Shown here: piece after piece, positions 22,900 through 32,765 of the stretch
How positions within the stretch are numbered: position 1 is the stretch's first letter
Layout: every line of letters begins with the position of its first letter
Assembly: GCA_963921935.1 (NCBI GenBank)
Contig: OY998177.1
Location: 22,219,926 to 22,283,925 of the forward strand
Source of the DNA: Galeruca laticollis
Lineage: Eukaryota; Arthropoda; Insecta; Coleoptera; Chrysomelidae
DNA length: 64,000 nt
Direction: 5' to 3'
Program-made: the position numbers and the translations under genes
The notes under the pieces: generated by a model
Databases searched by the model: none
What the model was told of the DNA's origin: nothing
What the model saw: only the letters and a program-made list of their open reading frames with translations

Positions 22900-24235
22900 T
22901 AAAAAAATACTAAAGATCGGGGGAACTGGATTTAAAATATTAGGAAGCCCTAGCGTTTATGTATGCCTGGCGCTCCCGGAGATTTAAATCAGGATTCTCC
23001 CTATCAAATCGGTAAACACAATACTAGGGTCGGGGCTCTAGACTTAAATTGTCAGGAATCTCACTAATGTTTAAACAAAATCGGGAAAGGTATCAAAGAA
23101 CGGAACTAATGTCAAGAAAACCCACTAAAAGAGAAGTCGGGAAAGGTAATGAAACTGGGGATTCTAGATTTGAAATATGCGGAAGCCCTAGCGTTTATGT
23201 ATGCCTGGCGCAACCAGAGATTTCAATCAAGAGTCTTCCCTACAAATCGAAAAAGGTATTAAAGGACGGAACTAATATCAACAAAACCCACTGAAGAAAA
23301 TTCGGGAAAGAAAATGAAACTGGGGATTCTAGATTCAATCTAGATTCTCCCTAAAATCGGAAAAGGTTATCAAAGAATGGGAATTCTAGATTTAAAATAT
23401 CAGGAAGCCCTAGCGTTCATGTATGCCTGGCGCAACCAGATATTCCAATAAAGAATTTTCCCTACAAAACGAAAAAAAAGGTATTAAAGAACGGAACTAA
23501 TATCAACAAAACCCACTGGAAGAAAATTCGGGAAAGGTATTGAAACTGGGAATCCTAGATTTAAAATATCCGGAAGCCCTAGCGTTTATGTATGCCTGGC
23601 GCAAACGGAGATTTCAATCATGAATTTTCCCTACAAATCGCGAAAAAAAAGGTAGTCAAAGAACGGGACGAATATCAACCAAACCCACAAAGAGAAAATT
23701 CGGGAAAGGTATTGAACTTGGATACTCTAGATTTAAAATTTCCGGAAGCCCTAGCGTTTATGTATGCCTGGCGCAAACGGAGATTTCAATCAAGAATTTT
23801 CCCTACAAATCGCGAAAAAAAAAGGTAGTCAAAGAACGGGACGAATATCAACCAAACCCACAAAGAGAAAATTCGGGAAAGGTATTGAACTTGGAGACTC
23901 TAGATTTAAAATTTCCGGAAGCCCTAGCGTTTATGTATGCCTGGTGCAAACGGAGATTTCATTTAAGAACTTTCCCTACAAATCGAAAAAAAAAGGTGTT
24001 AAAAAGAACGGGACGAATATCGACCATACCCACTAAAAGAAAATTCGGGAAAGGTATTGAAACTGGGAATTATAGATTTAGAATATCCGGAAGCCCTAGC
24101 GTTTATGTATGCCTCGCGAAAACGGAGATTTCAATCAAGAATTTTCGCTACAAATCGAAGAAGGTAATTAAGAACGGAACTAATATCAGGAAACCTACGA
24201 AAAAGGAAAATCGGGAAAGGTATTAAATCAGATGC
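22900..24235. repeat. satellite-like tandem array, ~172-bp unit
   Basis: Seven copies of the core GGAAGCCCTAGCGTTTATGT start near 22946, 23181, 23404, 23572, 23744, 23917 and 24089. The last four spacings are 172-173 bp; the earlier ones are 167, 223 and 236 bp because of indels. Each unit ends in an A-rich tract and a GAATTTTCCC(T)AC block. Some units are open in up to three frames, so translations repeat a peptide (EALAFMYAW), but this follows from the repeat and is not evidence of a gene. Confidence 0.9.
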
Positions 24236-24239
24236 GATA

Positions 24240-24560
24240 TATAAATGGTTTACCACACTCCAATGTACAAGATATTCTTATTTCAAAATGGAAATCAACT
24301 ACATAAATATTTTAAATTAATAATTGAAAAGACCACATATTTTCGGATTTTTATTACTAAAAGCTCTTACCTTTGCAGCGACTGAATTATCGAGAATTTG
24401 AAATAAAATCAACCGCGTGAATATTCTAAATTTATAATGGAAAAGACCATTTAGTTTTCGGATTTTTATTACTAAAAAGCTCTTACCTTCACAGCAACGA
24501 AGTTATCGAGAAAATTATTCTACAGTGCGGGAAAAAAACTTAACAAGAAATTTATGGTTA
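24240..24560. repeat. tandem duplication of ~125 bp
   Basis: The block TTTTCGGATTTTTATTACTA followed by AAAGCTCTTACCTT occurs at about 24342 and again at about 24457. Similar flanks on each side indicate an imperfect tandem duplication next to the satellite. Confidence 0.7.
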
Positions 24561-24985
24561 TTGGAAAAACTAAGCTAAACAACTTACGGCGGACTATGCA
24601 CAATTTCTCGCTTCTGCTTCGGTCGGCTAGGACTTCGGTACTCTCTGTTCGATTTTAGAATCTATCTGCCTTTTAACCTTACTGTTCCACCTCTCTCTCG
24701 ATTAGTTTGACCTACGCGCTTCTACCAATATCTACCTCGTTGCAGTGGGGAGACCAGTACATTCTAATGTTGGGTTTAAAAATCGAAATAGATACTTTTT
24801 ACAGAAAAAATGATTTCTCCATCGCAACTAGATAGGAAGGAAATAGGAATATCATCGGAATTTCGGAATAATTGTTAACCTGTTACAACAATTGGTTCTA
24901 CCCCGAAACCAGGCGATAAAATGAAATAAAATGTTCACGGAGATTTACAATACTTTACAAGACTAATAAGTCAATATACAAATGA
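24560..24985. other. no recognised gene
   Basis: Unremarkable sequence between two repeat arrays. No open frame or structure supports a feature. Confidence 0.3.
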
Positions 24986-25560
24986 TTATATATACTCGTC
25001 GACATAAACTATAAAATTAAAATATACTCGGCGCAAAAACTGTTGAATGATTTATATACAAAGAAACGAATATGTGACGGGTGATACATAATATAAATTG
25101 AATATATACTCGGTGACATAAACTATCAAATGGAAATACAGTCGGCGGCATAAACTAAAAAATGTTTTGTGTACAAAGGAACGAATATGTAACGGGTGAT
25201 ACATAATATAAATGAAAATATATACTCGGCGACATAAACTATAAAATTATTTTCATACAGAGGCCAGAATACAAAACGGGTGATAAGTAATATAAAATAA
25301 ATATACTCGCAGGAAATACAAAATGAAAATACACTTGGCGACACAAAATATCAAATCCTTCTTCCTACGGAGACCAGAATATATAACTGGGATATGTCAT
25401 ATAAAATGAATATATACTCGGTGACATAAACTATAAAATAATTTTTATACGGAGGCCAAAATACATAACGGGTGATATATAATATAAAATAAATATACTC
25501 AGCGACAGAAAATACAAAATAAAAATACACTCGGTGACACAAAATAACCGTTAAGTAACG
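24985..25560. repeat. AT-rich tandem minisatellite
   Basis: Repeated blocks contain TATACTCGGCGACATAAACT, then a variable linker (ACAGAGGCCAGAATA or ACAAAGAAACGAATATG) and ACGGGTGATA(C/A)ATAATAT. At least five to six diverged units are visible, roughly 60 to 130 bp apart. On the minus strand the units translate into repeated VAEYI/ITR(Y/F)V peptides, a by-product of the repeat. The array abuts the broken end of the USP2-like copy. Confidence 0.8.
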
Positions 25561-25569
25561 AAAACCTCG

Positions 25570-27460
25570 TTACAGGTTGTATATACAAGGTGCCACATTA
25601 TCAGCCGCGTAATGGCTCATAACAAGCCATTCTATTGGAAAATATATTGCAATATTAAATTTTCCACTAAATCTTTCAGTTTGCGAAAAGCGTTTCAGGT
25701 GAGTAACCAATACTTTCGGAAATTTATGAATTGAGAATGATTTATTGCATCGTTTTCGTTCCTTACATTTCGAATGTGTTGGTTTCTTATCACCGTCGAG
25801 TGTTTCTCCTCTTGTAAACGAATCTAAACATTGTGAAAGTCGTAATTGATCTGCGCCTCGGGGTATCGAAAGGGATAAATCCCAAAAGGGATCGTAGGTA
25901 ACTGAACAGTGACCACAGTGTGTGCACTTGACTGTTGGTTTTAATTGACCGACAATCTTGGAGTTGTCAATTCTCGGATATCTCAACCAAGATTTTTGTG
26001 CTTTCTCAAAGTCACTAAGTTTGTCATCAATTTCTCTTATTATGGGCTGAATACCTGGTTGACATCTTTGTGAAGTTCTGCTAATAGGTAACGAAGAAAC
26101 TCCTGTGCATCATGTTGAGTGTATCCCTTGAACCTATAAGTAAATCGCTGAATTTGACTTTTCAATGATACTGTATCAACCACTCTGTCTGAACCGTTTT
26201 CAGACCAAAGCTTTTGAATAACTTCAGCAAATGCTTTAATTAGTGCTCCTTTCATGCTATATATGTTTATGTTAATATCTCTTATGTAGGTGTCTTTCTT
26301 TAGATATTCTAATAGCCACCTTGTGTTTGATAGGCATTGGATAATACTATTAATGAAACATGTGTTACCAATATTTTTGAGGCCTTTGAGACCCAAATAT
26401 TCTTGGGGAATACCCTTCATGGATCTGATTGTGGAGATATTGTTAAGAGCTCTTTCGCAACTACTATCATTGTACGAATAATCTCGGATTGTATTATTGT
26501 CTCTCTCACTTGATCGGCGTGATAAAGAATTTAAATTGAAGTTGTTTGACATTGAATTGAATATAGATATTGCGGTCTTGGAAAGTTTGTTGATGTCGAT
26601 AGATCATTGGTCTGGTTCACTTTATTAATATATTCCTTGTTATCTACATCGTTTTTAAACGTGTCCTTTTGTTCTTGTTGAGTTTCATCCCCTTTCTGAA
26701 AATCTTTGATCGGAAATGAAATGTATGAAGAGAATTCGTTAACTCTAGGATTATTTTTAGAAAGGGAATTGATGTTTATAGATTCCTCGGTGACTACGAC
26801 CCTATCGACTTCTGAACAATTATTTGTTTCTACGTCTGCATTCTCTTCCAATTTGGAATTTGACTGCAAAACATAAGGGTTATTTTTACACTTGTTGGAG
26901 GCAATGTCATTCTTTTTGGTCACCGAAAAATTATCACTAGATTTTTCAACTCTGGTTGATATTGATTTTGTACTTAGTGGTTTGACTCCATGGGTAACAT
27001 CAGAAATTTTGAATCTAACCTCAGTTGTCTTATTGGCGAGGATAGTACCATTTTCGACTGTTCTGGAGAGTTTGTCATAAAAATCTTTACTCAAATCGGC
27101 TACTGATGTGTGATTTCCGTTATCATATTATTGTCTTCAACTCTATTGGGGGTAAACGAGTTTCATATTTGGTTTTGGTCAAAGATAATTTATTGCGTAT
27201 AGGAATCGCATCATTCTCTAGCATAGTCATTTTCTTTAGTATTCCTATGAATGGAACATCATTTGCTTGGTGGTTATGTATATTTTTAAGTACACTGTAC
27301 ACAACGCATGTATTATCAGAAGGCACACATTCTGAAGAAGAGAATGAAGATGTTAAATAAGAATTTCGGAAAAAGAAAAGATGACATGTTTTAGGGTCGG
27401 TAATGTGAGAAAGTTTGAAACTGGTAGAAGAATCAGGTTTCTTATGATTGGGTTTCATAA
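25570..27460 (-). pseudogene. USP2-like ubiquitin-specific protease, truncated and frameshifted
   Basis: A cysteine deubiquitinase copy without visible introns. The N-terminal half (27460-26553) is a disordered, Ser/Asn-rich region. The catalytic domain starts at about 26400 with LGLKGLKNIGNTCFINS (Cys box) and continues through QHDAQEFLRYLLAELH. After a frameshift near 26040 it goes on with CTHCGHCSVTYDPFWDLSL, the zinc-ribbon start, and FPKVLVTHLKRFS. It ends at 25570 with an APCIYNL segment. The region with the catalytic histidine (GHY box) is absent, and a tandem repeat begins there. The second zinc pair reads HSKC where relatives have a CxxC. Frameshifts lie near 27105, 26550 and 26035. 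A GT at the break (CCT|GTAACG) could be a splice donor, so a partial real gene is not excluded. Confidence 0.75.
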
Positions 27461-27469
27461 AAAGTTCGT

Positions 27470-28129
27470 CTAGAGGCTTAGAACGGGGACACGTACCAAG
27501 AAAAGATGAAGCGTTTCCTCTTTGAATTGCAATACTTATTTATTGTATAAAGAACAAAGCTGCTCTTGAATCATTGGTTTCTACTGATATTTTTCTACCG
27601 ATTTCTTTAATGAATTTTAAAGTTTCATAACCGAAAACACCTGAGGTTTCGATTGCTACAGGAATAAAAATGTAAATGTTCTCGAAATTTTTATATTTAT
27701 TGATTTTAAAAGTTTCGCCTTGTAAAGCTGCAGCGCCTGCGAAAGTAGATGTGGATCGGACATGGGACGGAGCCCAAGTGTCAGTGCAAGTGAAATCCCA
27801 TATAACTGGTCTGCCGCGTTGCCGTGGAATGAGGGTCATACCATCTGGACATTTACCGTCGTCGTGGCAAGTACCTAACGGGTCCAACGATCAGGGAATC
27901 TTTGCAGATGGCAGGCCTCGTTTGATTAGGTCATTTACTGCAGAATGACGTGAAAACGACCGGCACTTAATTTGCAGCTTAGGCCGTGTCTACCATATTC
28001 ATCAACATCAGCTTTGCAACGACAGCGATGTTTTACACAAATTTTACAACCTAAACGGAGACCCATAGAAATACGGAAACTTTCGTCATCTAAAAGCGTA
28101 CCTAATGGGGCCGAAGGTATAGTATTCAA
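27470..28129 (-). pseudogene. zinc-binding and endonuclease-like C-terminus of the second RLE LINE
   Basis: Segment 28129-27935 has GLRLGCKICVKHRCRC and GRHGLSCK, a Cys/His cluster. Segment 27887-27540 has PDGMTLIPRQRGRP then WDFTCTD, followed by FIPVAIETSGVFGYE. After a TAA, ISIAIQRGNASSFLGTC continues to about 27480, the usual end of this protein family. A frame change lies near 27900. Confidence 0.7.
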
Positions 28130-28233
28130 CCATGCTCCTGATTCCCTTGAAAATGCTGCATTCGAACGATCCTTGTCTGGTAAATTGATAGCTTTCTGTT
28201 CAATTAAGGTATATACCAGGATTTTTGGAAGGA

Positions 28234-29560
28234 TTAATATCCATCGGGTACAACTTTGTTAGACTTAAATGACCAAATATTTTGTGCCTCCATTATTAAA
28301 GGGTCTTGTTTGTGGAAAAATATAGGCAGAATGTAAACAAGTGATGACAAAAAAGAAGGAAGAGCTACTGAAACGATTGAGCGAATTCCTAAACCCCCAT
28401 ATGAAACAGGTAGTGAAGCTTGTTTCCAAGAAAGGTCCTCTAATTTAATGTTAATTAATGACTCTATTAAATGACGAATAGTATTGTAAAAATTGATTAA
28501 GATATCATTATGTAAACAGGTCGGACTACATCTCAATATATATGTTCATTTTGGAATTAATAGGCAATTCTTAAGAAGGTAATAAGCAATAAATGTCGGT
28601 AATCAGGATAAACGAGATGACATTTTAAGAAAATGGTTAGTTTTTCATTGAAAGCTGATAGAACGAATTTGTTTAATGAAGGAGCACCTAATAGAAATAA
28701 ATTTTGTCTGTTGGTAATTGTTATGGTGCTACAGAATTAAATTCATCAATGGTTAGATTATTTGGTGATTCTAAGAAAAATAACTCGCATTTGCTGAAAC
28801 TGAGTTCAGGATCAATATCCTTGGAATTATTTATAATATATACAAGAGACTTGAATATGGAACTAGTATTACCACCTAAAGAACCATCATCAAGGTACCA
28901 ACCATTGAATTCTGTGTCAATGTTGCTTATAAGTTTGTGTATTGATATGCAAAAAAAGACATGTGCCAAAGGGTCCCCTTGTTGGACGCCTCTTTCCGAA
29001 TAATTGATGTTTTCGCCAAATAAAAGATATGAAGGGAATCGATACCATTGATTGATGAAAGGAAAAATTTCAGGTAGAATATCTGCTACAAGCTTCAATA
29101 TAAATGATCGCGATTAATTGCATTGAAATCATTTTTAAAATCAATTTCTAGAAAAACTTTATTATTAACGTCTGGATGATTAGAGACGAAAAGTCTGGCT
29201 GCATGTTCAACTGCTTCATAACCACCTTTTGATCAGAAACCAAATTGTAATGGACGAAGTGAGTATCCTAATTTGTGTCTGATGTTTGAACTAATTATTT
29301 TCGCTACTGAACGACAGTAAACTGTATCAATAGCAATTGGTCTGATACATCCTGCTTTTCTAGTTAAAGCTAATAGTGACGCTCCGAATAAAATAGGACG
29401 AATGTTGATGTTGACTGTGTCATTTAAAATAGAATGACATAATTTACACACAGATGATAAGAGATTTTTTCCTGAAAGGCCAGCACTGTAACTTATTAAA
29501 TCTTGTAGATGTGAAGGTCTTAAAGAGTCTAATGTTGTTACTGTGATTGTAAAGACGAGC
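28234..29560 (-). pseudogene. reverse transcriptase of the second RLE LINE
   Basis: The segments 29451-29233, 29098-28721 and 28536-28234 are successive parts of one protein. The active site is WYLDDG rather than the usual (F/Y)xDD. A TGA interrupts LQFGF*SKGG near 29232. The part between 29220 and 29100 still reads LEIDFKNDFNAINRD in another frame. The upstream Gln/Ser-rich open frame at 29786-29538 probably belongs to the N-terminal part. Confidence 0.75.
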
Positions 29561-30162
29561 TGAGGGAGAAAGTGGATTGAGAAACTGGTTGTGAGTTACA
29601 AGATGATGTTTGACAAGTTTGTGGTGGTTGCTGTTGTGTTTCGTTGTGATAGAAAGTCAGTGAAATGAGTTCTTGGTAGGAGTAGTGCGGAAAATTTGTT
29701 GGAAGGGTTTGGTAGTTTTGGAAGGACATGTAGGAGCTACGTAAATGTGTCGAAAAAAACCGCCTACGTGTTGACGGAACGTCCACTTCTGCATCGGAAG
29801 TAACAGCTTTTAATCGGGAGGTAGGGAAAGCAGGTAAAAATGATCAGCATCCTCGTCATATTTGCCTTTAGTGAGAGATGAAGATGTTTCACTGACGTTT
29901 CGTAGTAGTGATTCTTGACAAAGAGTCAACTTGGTAGGTCAACTGTGTTTTTGAAAGGAATGTTTTTTTGGGATGACAACTTTTAACTTAATATATGTTA
30001 ATAGAAAAAAGTAGAAGATGTGATATTACAAATATTGAAGCTTAGATATCAATAGCCCTATGGTGATATCCTGGATATCATTTTTCCAATTAAGATCAGT
30101 GTAACGTGCAATGATATAGAAAACCCCATCATCATATTTAGGAGGACATTTGTAAAACGCTT

Positions 30163-30410
30163 ATGTGCCTTACAATAAAAAGTATCCCATTTTACTTCCA
30201 TCTAAAAATTTTGTATTAATATTACTCCTTGAAAGAGAACACATTGCATTTGGTCACTCTGGTTCTCAAAATTTGGTCACTCTGCTTCTCAAACCACCTT
30301 ACCAAATATTAATTCTAAATTATTTGCCTGTAGATGGTTTAAGATAAATTCAGAGGATATTTCACAACTGTATAACGTGTTCTAGAGTTGAGGCACAAAC
30401 CGATTCTTAA
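30163..30410 (+). pseudogene. BEL/Pao integrase fragment (HHCC zinc domain)
   Basis: The frame from 30165 reads YPILLPSKNFVLILLLERE then HIAFGHSGSQN, the histidine pair. After a frameshift it gives IQRIFHNCITCSRVEA, which supplies the cysteine pair. This is the zinc-binding domain that precedes the integrase core in BEL/Pao retrotransposons. The catalytic core is absent. Confidence 0.7.
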
Positions 30411-30495
30411 ATTATGGGTTATTTGCCTATAGAACTGTTTCAAATGAAACTCACTGTTTGTTTATAATTCCACAATATATTGAAAATAAGAACAT

Positions 30496-30545
30496 TGACA
30501 TTTGATTTGATATTAAATATCATCCTCAGAATGACAGAAGTTACA
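30496..30545 (-). ncRNA. degenerate hammerhead-like remnant
   Basis: The minus strand has CTGAGGA (30529-30523), then GATATT pairing with AATATC as stem II. After that comes AAAT where the ribozyme needs GAAA. Flanking sequence (CTTCTGTCATT) matches the palindrome at 5908-6076, so it belongs to the same repeat family. The lost G should make it inactive. Confidence 0.35.
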
Positions 30546-30787
30546 TTTCATTTTATGGCTATCTGATGTTTAATAATTATTTTGGCTAGACAAAGAAGTG
30601 GCCTACCTAATGATTGACTTAATATATGTTAATAGAGAAAAGAAGAAGGATGATAATACAAATATTAAAGCTTAGATATTATTAGCCCTATGGAGATATC
30701 CTGGATATCTTTTTCCAATTAAGATCAGTATAACTATGCAATGATATAGAAAACCAGGAAAATTATATCAGCTGATCTTGACAATTA

Positions 30788-31153
30788 TCACTTAATAAGA
30801 CAGTTTATTAGTGGAGAACTCCCTAGATTTATCTGTTCATTGACAACTTCATATTGTGGGTTTCTTGAATGTCTTCTAATTTCCAATTCTTCAAGGAAGT
30901 CCAGTTCTTGTTTCTTTTCACAAATATGCAGCACTTCTGGTTCTGTGTTAGGTGTCAATGAATGATTGGTGTCAAGTAGATATTTTGCGTATTGGGATTT
31001 ATCTGATTGTTTTAATCTGTATGCACGTAAGTGTTCACTGTATCGTATTTCGAAATTTCCAAGAGTTTGACCCAAATAGACAGCATTACATTCTGGACAT
31101 TTGAGTTTATATATACCTGAATCCTTTAATGGTGGTATTTCTGTTTTATACAC
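30788..31153 (-). pseudogene. Penelope-like GIY-YIG endonuclease fragment
   Basis: An open frame of 121 codons reads GIYKLKCPECNAVYLGQTLG and RYSEHLRAYR, the start of the GIY-YIG endonuclease of Penelope-like elements (the canonical tyrosines are modified, as is usual). It continues through VLHICEKKQELDFLEELEI, the helix before the C-terminus. Reverse transcriptase is absent. Confidence 0.8.
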
Positions 31154-31270
31154 TCAAATGTCCAGAATGTAATGCTCTCTATTTAGGTCAAACCCTTAGA
31201 AATTTGGAAAACCGATACAGTGAACACTCACGAGTATACAGATCAAAACAAACGTTGAATCTATTTCTTG
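31143..31270 (+). pseudogene. inverted copy of the Penelope endonuclease start
   Basis: The plus strand reads LKCPECNALYLGQTLRNLE then NRYSEHSRVYRSKQ, the same peptide as the minus-strand copy at 30788-31153. The two face head to head across about 35 bp, so 31068-31110 and 31143-31190 form an inverted repeat. Confidence 0.75.
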
Positions 31271-32765
31271 CTAAATCTTACCGTTCAAGTCAAAAGTTCA
31301 AAATATTCACATTTCACCTTGTAGCAGACAAGGTATCGATGAGGACTTTTGTGTACCTAACGTATCTGCCAAAATTCGGCTATAAGGGAATTTTTGCTAA
31401 TTGAATTGTCTATTAAGACCGGACTATAAGATAGATACTGAACTTTAGCTAGACGTGAATTATTCGTAGTATATAAATCTGAACTGAACTTTTTCTTTAT
31501 CCAATATTGTTAAAAAGCAAACATCATAAAATCCGCTTGCTTAAATTTGACATCCGAATCGGAAGGTTTATTACATCGTCGATTTTAAATCCTAAAGTTA
31601 ATTTAAAACTGGAATTGGCATAGTTGGAAATACTCAATCACGATATTTCAAACTGTAACATTCATTTTTCATAGAATAATGTTTATAGTGAATAAATTAG
31701 GGCCTGTGACAAATCGAAAATATTGCATGCGTAGTCAAATTATGAATTTGATATCGTAACACGAGGATCATTGATATATTTCATTTCGCAAAAAATTCTG
31801 GTATATCTTTCAATAAAATTAATGAATCCCATTCATATTTAAAAATATTTGTTGAGAAATGGATATTCTCCACGTGTAATAAAAATGCGTATAGCTAATA
31901 ATTTTATTTATCTTTGTTATTAAGGTTTGAATTATAGACATTCGTATTAAATAAACTTTTATGAGGTAATAATTGAATTTGATAATCTTTTAATTTTTAT
32001 TTCTCATCTAGTAGCCGAGTTATTTATTTTATGAAAATATAAATTTGGAATGAACTTCTCAATTAGAATAAATAATAAATTTGATAAATATTTTTATACT
32101 GTCGTTATGTAGACAAACTCCTCGAAAAGCATTTTCTGCAACTTGAGAAATTTCTCAAACTCGGCTGCGCATCGTTTGATAAAATGTTCTCTCGTTGCAG
32201 AAAATACTACTCTCGTCACTCGTTGAACAATATACTTTTTCCATAACCATGGCGTTGGGGGGACTGGGGATACATTGTACAGTTTTTGATTTTTTAGTGA
32301 TATTTTTTTCTGTAGGTAATCCACCTTCTCCAAATTTTCGGAGATCTTTTTCAACCCATTCGTAACGTTATTTTGTAAAGAGGCTATATCTGAACCAAGT
32401 ACTTTGACTTTGGTGAGGCTTGAAAAATTAGTAGGCAATCGTCCATTCTATCCTCAGATCTGGGGCAACAATGGACATGATAAGGGGATAACTTGGACAT
32501 ATGCTGATTAGAATGAAATTTGTTATTTAGAAGCTCATAATCAGGAAGATATTTATTTCAGAACCAGCAATCCCAAAATATACATTATATAAATAAAAAA
32601 ATATATCACATACATAGAACTATTGCACAAAAAACGTAAACTTCTAAAAAATCTAGGCTTAATCTTGCACATATTGCTAAAAAACTAAGCTAGGTAAGGA
32701 AAATCTTGGAGGAAATTCTTGAATTAATGCAATCTAAGCTCAGTAATATCTACGTTAAAATACAT
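31270..32765. other. no recognised gene; one unidentified open frame
   Basis: AT-rich. The minus-strand frame at 32438-32094 (114 codons) begins MPTNFSSLTKVKVLGSDI and contains a heptad-like stretch that could be a coiled coil. I do not recognise it. TGGGGCAACAATGGACAT near 32461 resembles subterminal motifs of pogo-like elements and may mark the end of the neighbouring transposon. Confidence 0.35.

Larger units (their letters stand above)
27470..29560 (-). mobile_element. second RLE-type LINE (possibly Utopia-like), degenerate
   Basis: A non-LTR retrotransposon different from the one at 1-3140. On the minus strand are the finger region (LRPSHLQDLI, then GASLLALTRKAGCIRPIAI), the palm (ERGVQQGDPLAHVFF and WYLDDGSLGG), and a thumb region with PVSYGGLGIRSI. 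A Cys/His cluster (CKICVKHRCRC, GRHGLSC) and an endonuclease-like block (CPDGMTLIPRQRGRP...WDFTCTD) complete it. The PD...D spacing fits a restriction-like endonuclease. The clade is uncertain; Utopia is a guess from the domain layout. It inserted next to, or upstream of, the USP2-like copy. Confidence 0.75.
29980..30752. repeat. direct repeat of ~145 bp around an LTR-element fragment
   Basis: Copy 1 (about 29985-30126) and copy 2 (about 30610-30754) share ACTTAATATATGTTAATAGA, CAAATATT(G/A)AAGCTTAGATAT, GATATCCTGGATATC and GCAATGATATAGAAAACC. They are about 630 bp apart in the same orientation. Between them lie a BEL-type integrase fragment and a hammerhead-like remnant. They may be copies of one repeat that flanked or captured those pieces. 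Confidence 0.75.

Noticed and set aside
23592..24226. Three open frames of 78-113 codons
   Set aside because: They are translations of the ~172-bp tandem repeat, open in different frames and repeating the same peptides.
25126..25542. Hydrophobic minus-strand frames with repeated VAEYI-type peptides
   Set aside because: They follow the minisatellite period and show no other coding evidence.
26035..26045. GTATTCAG as an 8-base intron restoring the USP2 frame
   Set aside because: It has GT and AG ends and its removal restores the frame, but it is far too short to be spliced; a frameshift is the simpler reading.
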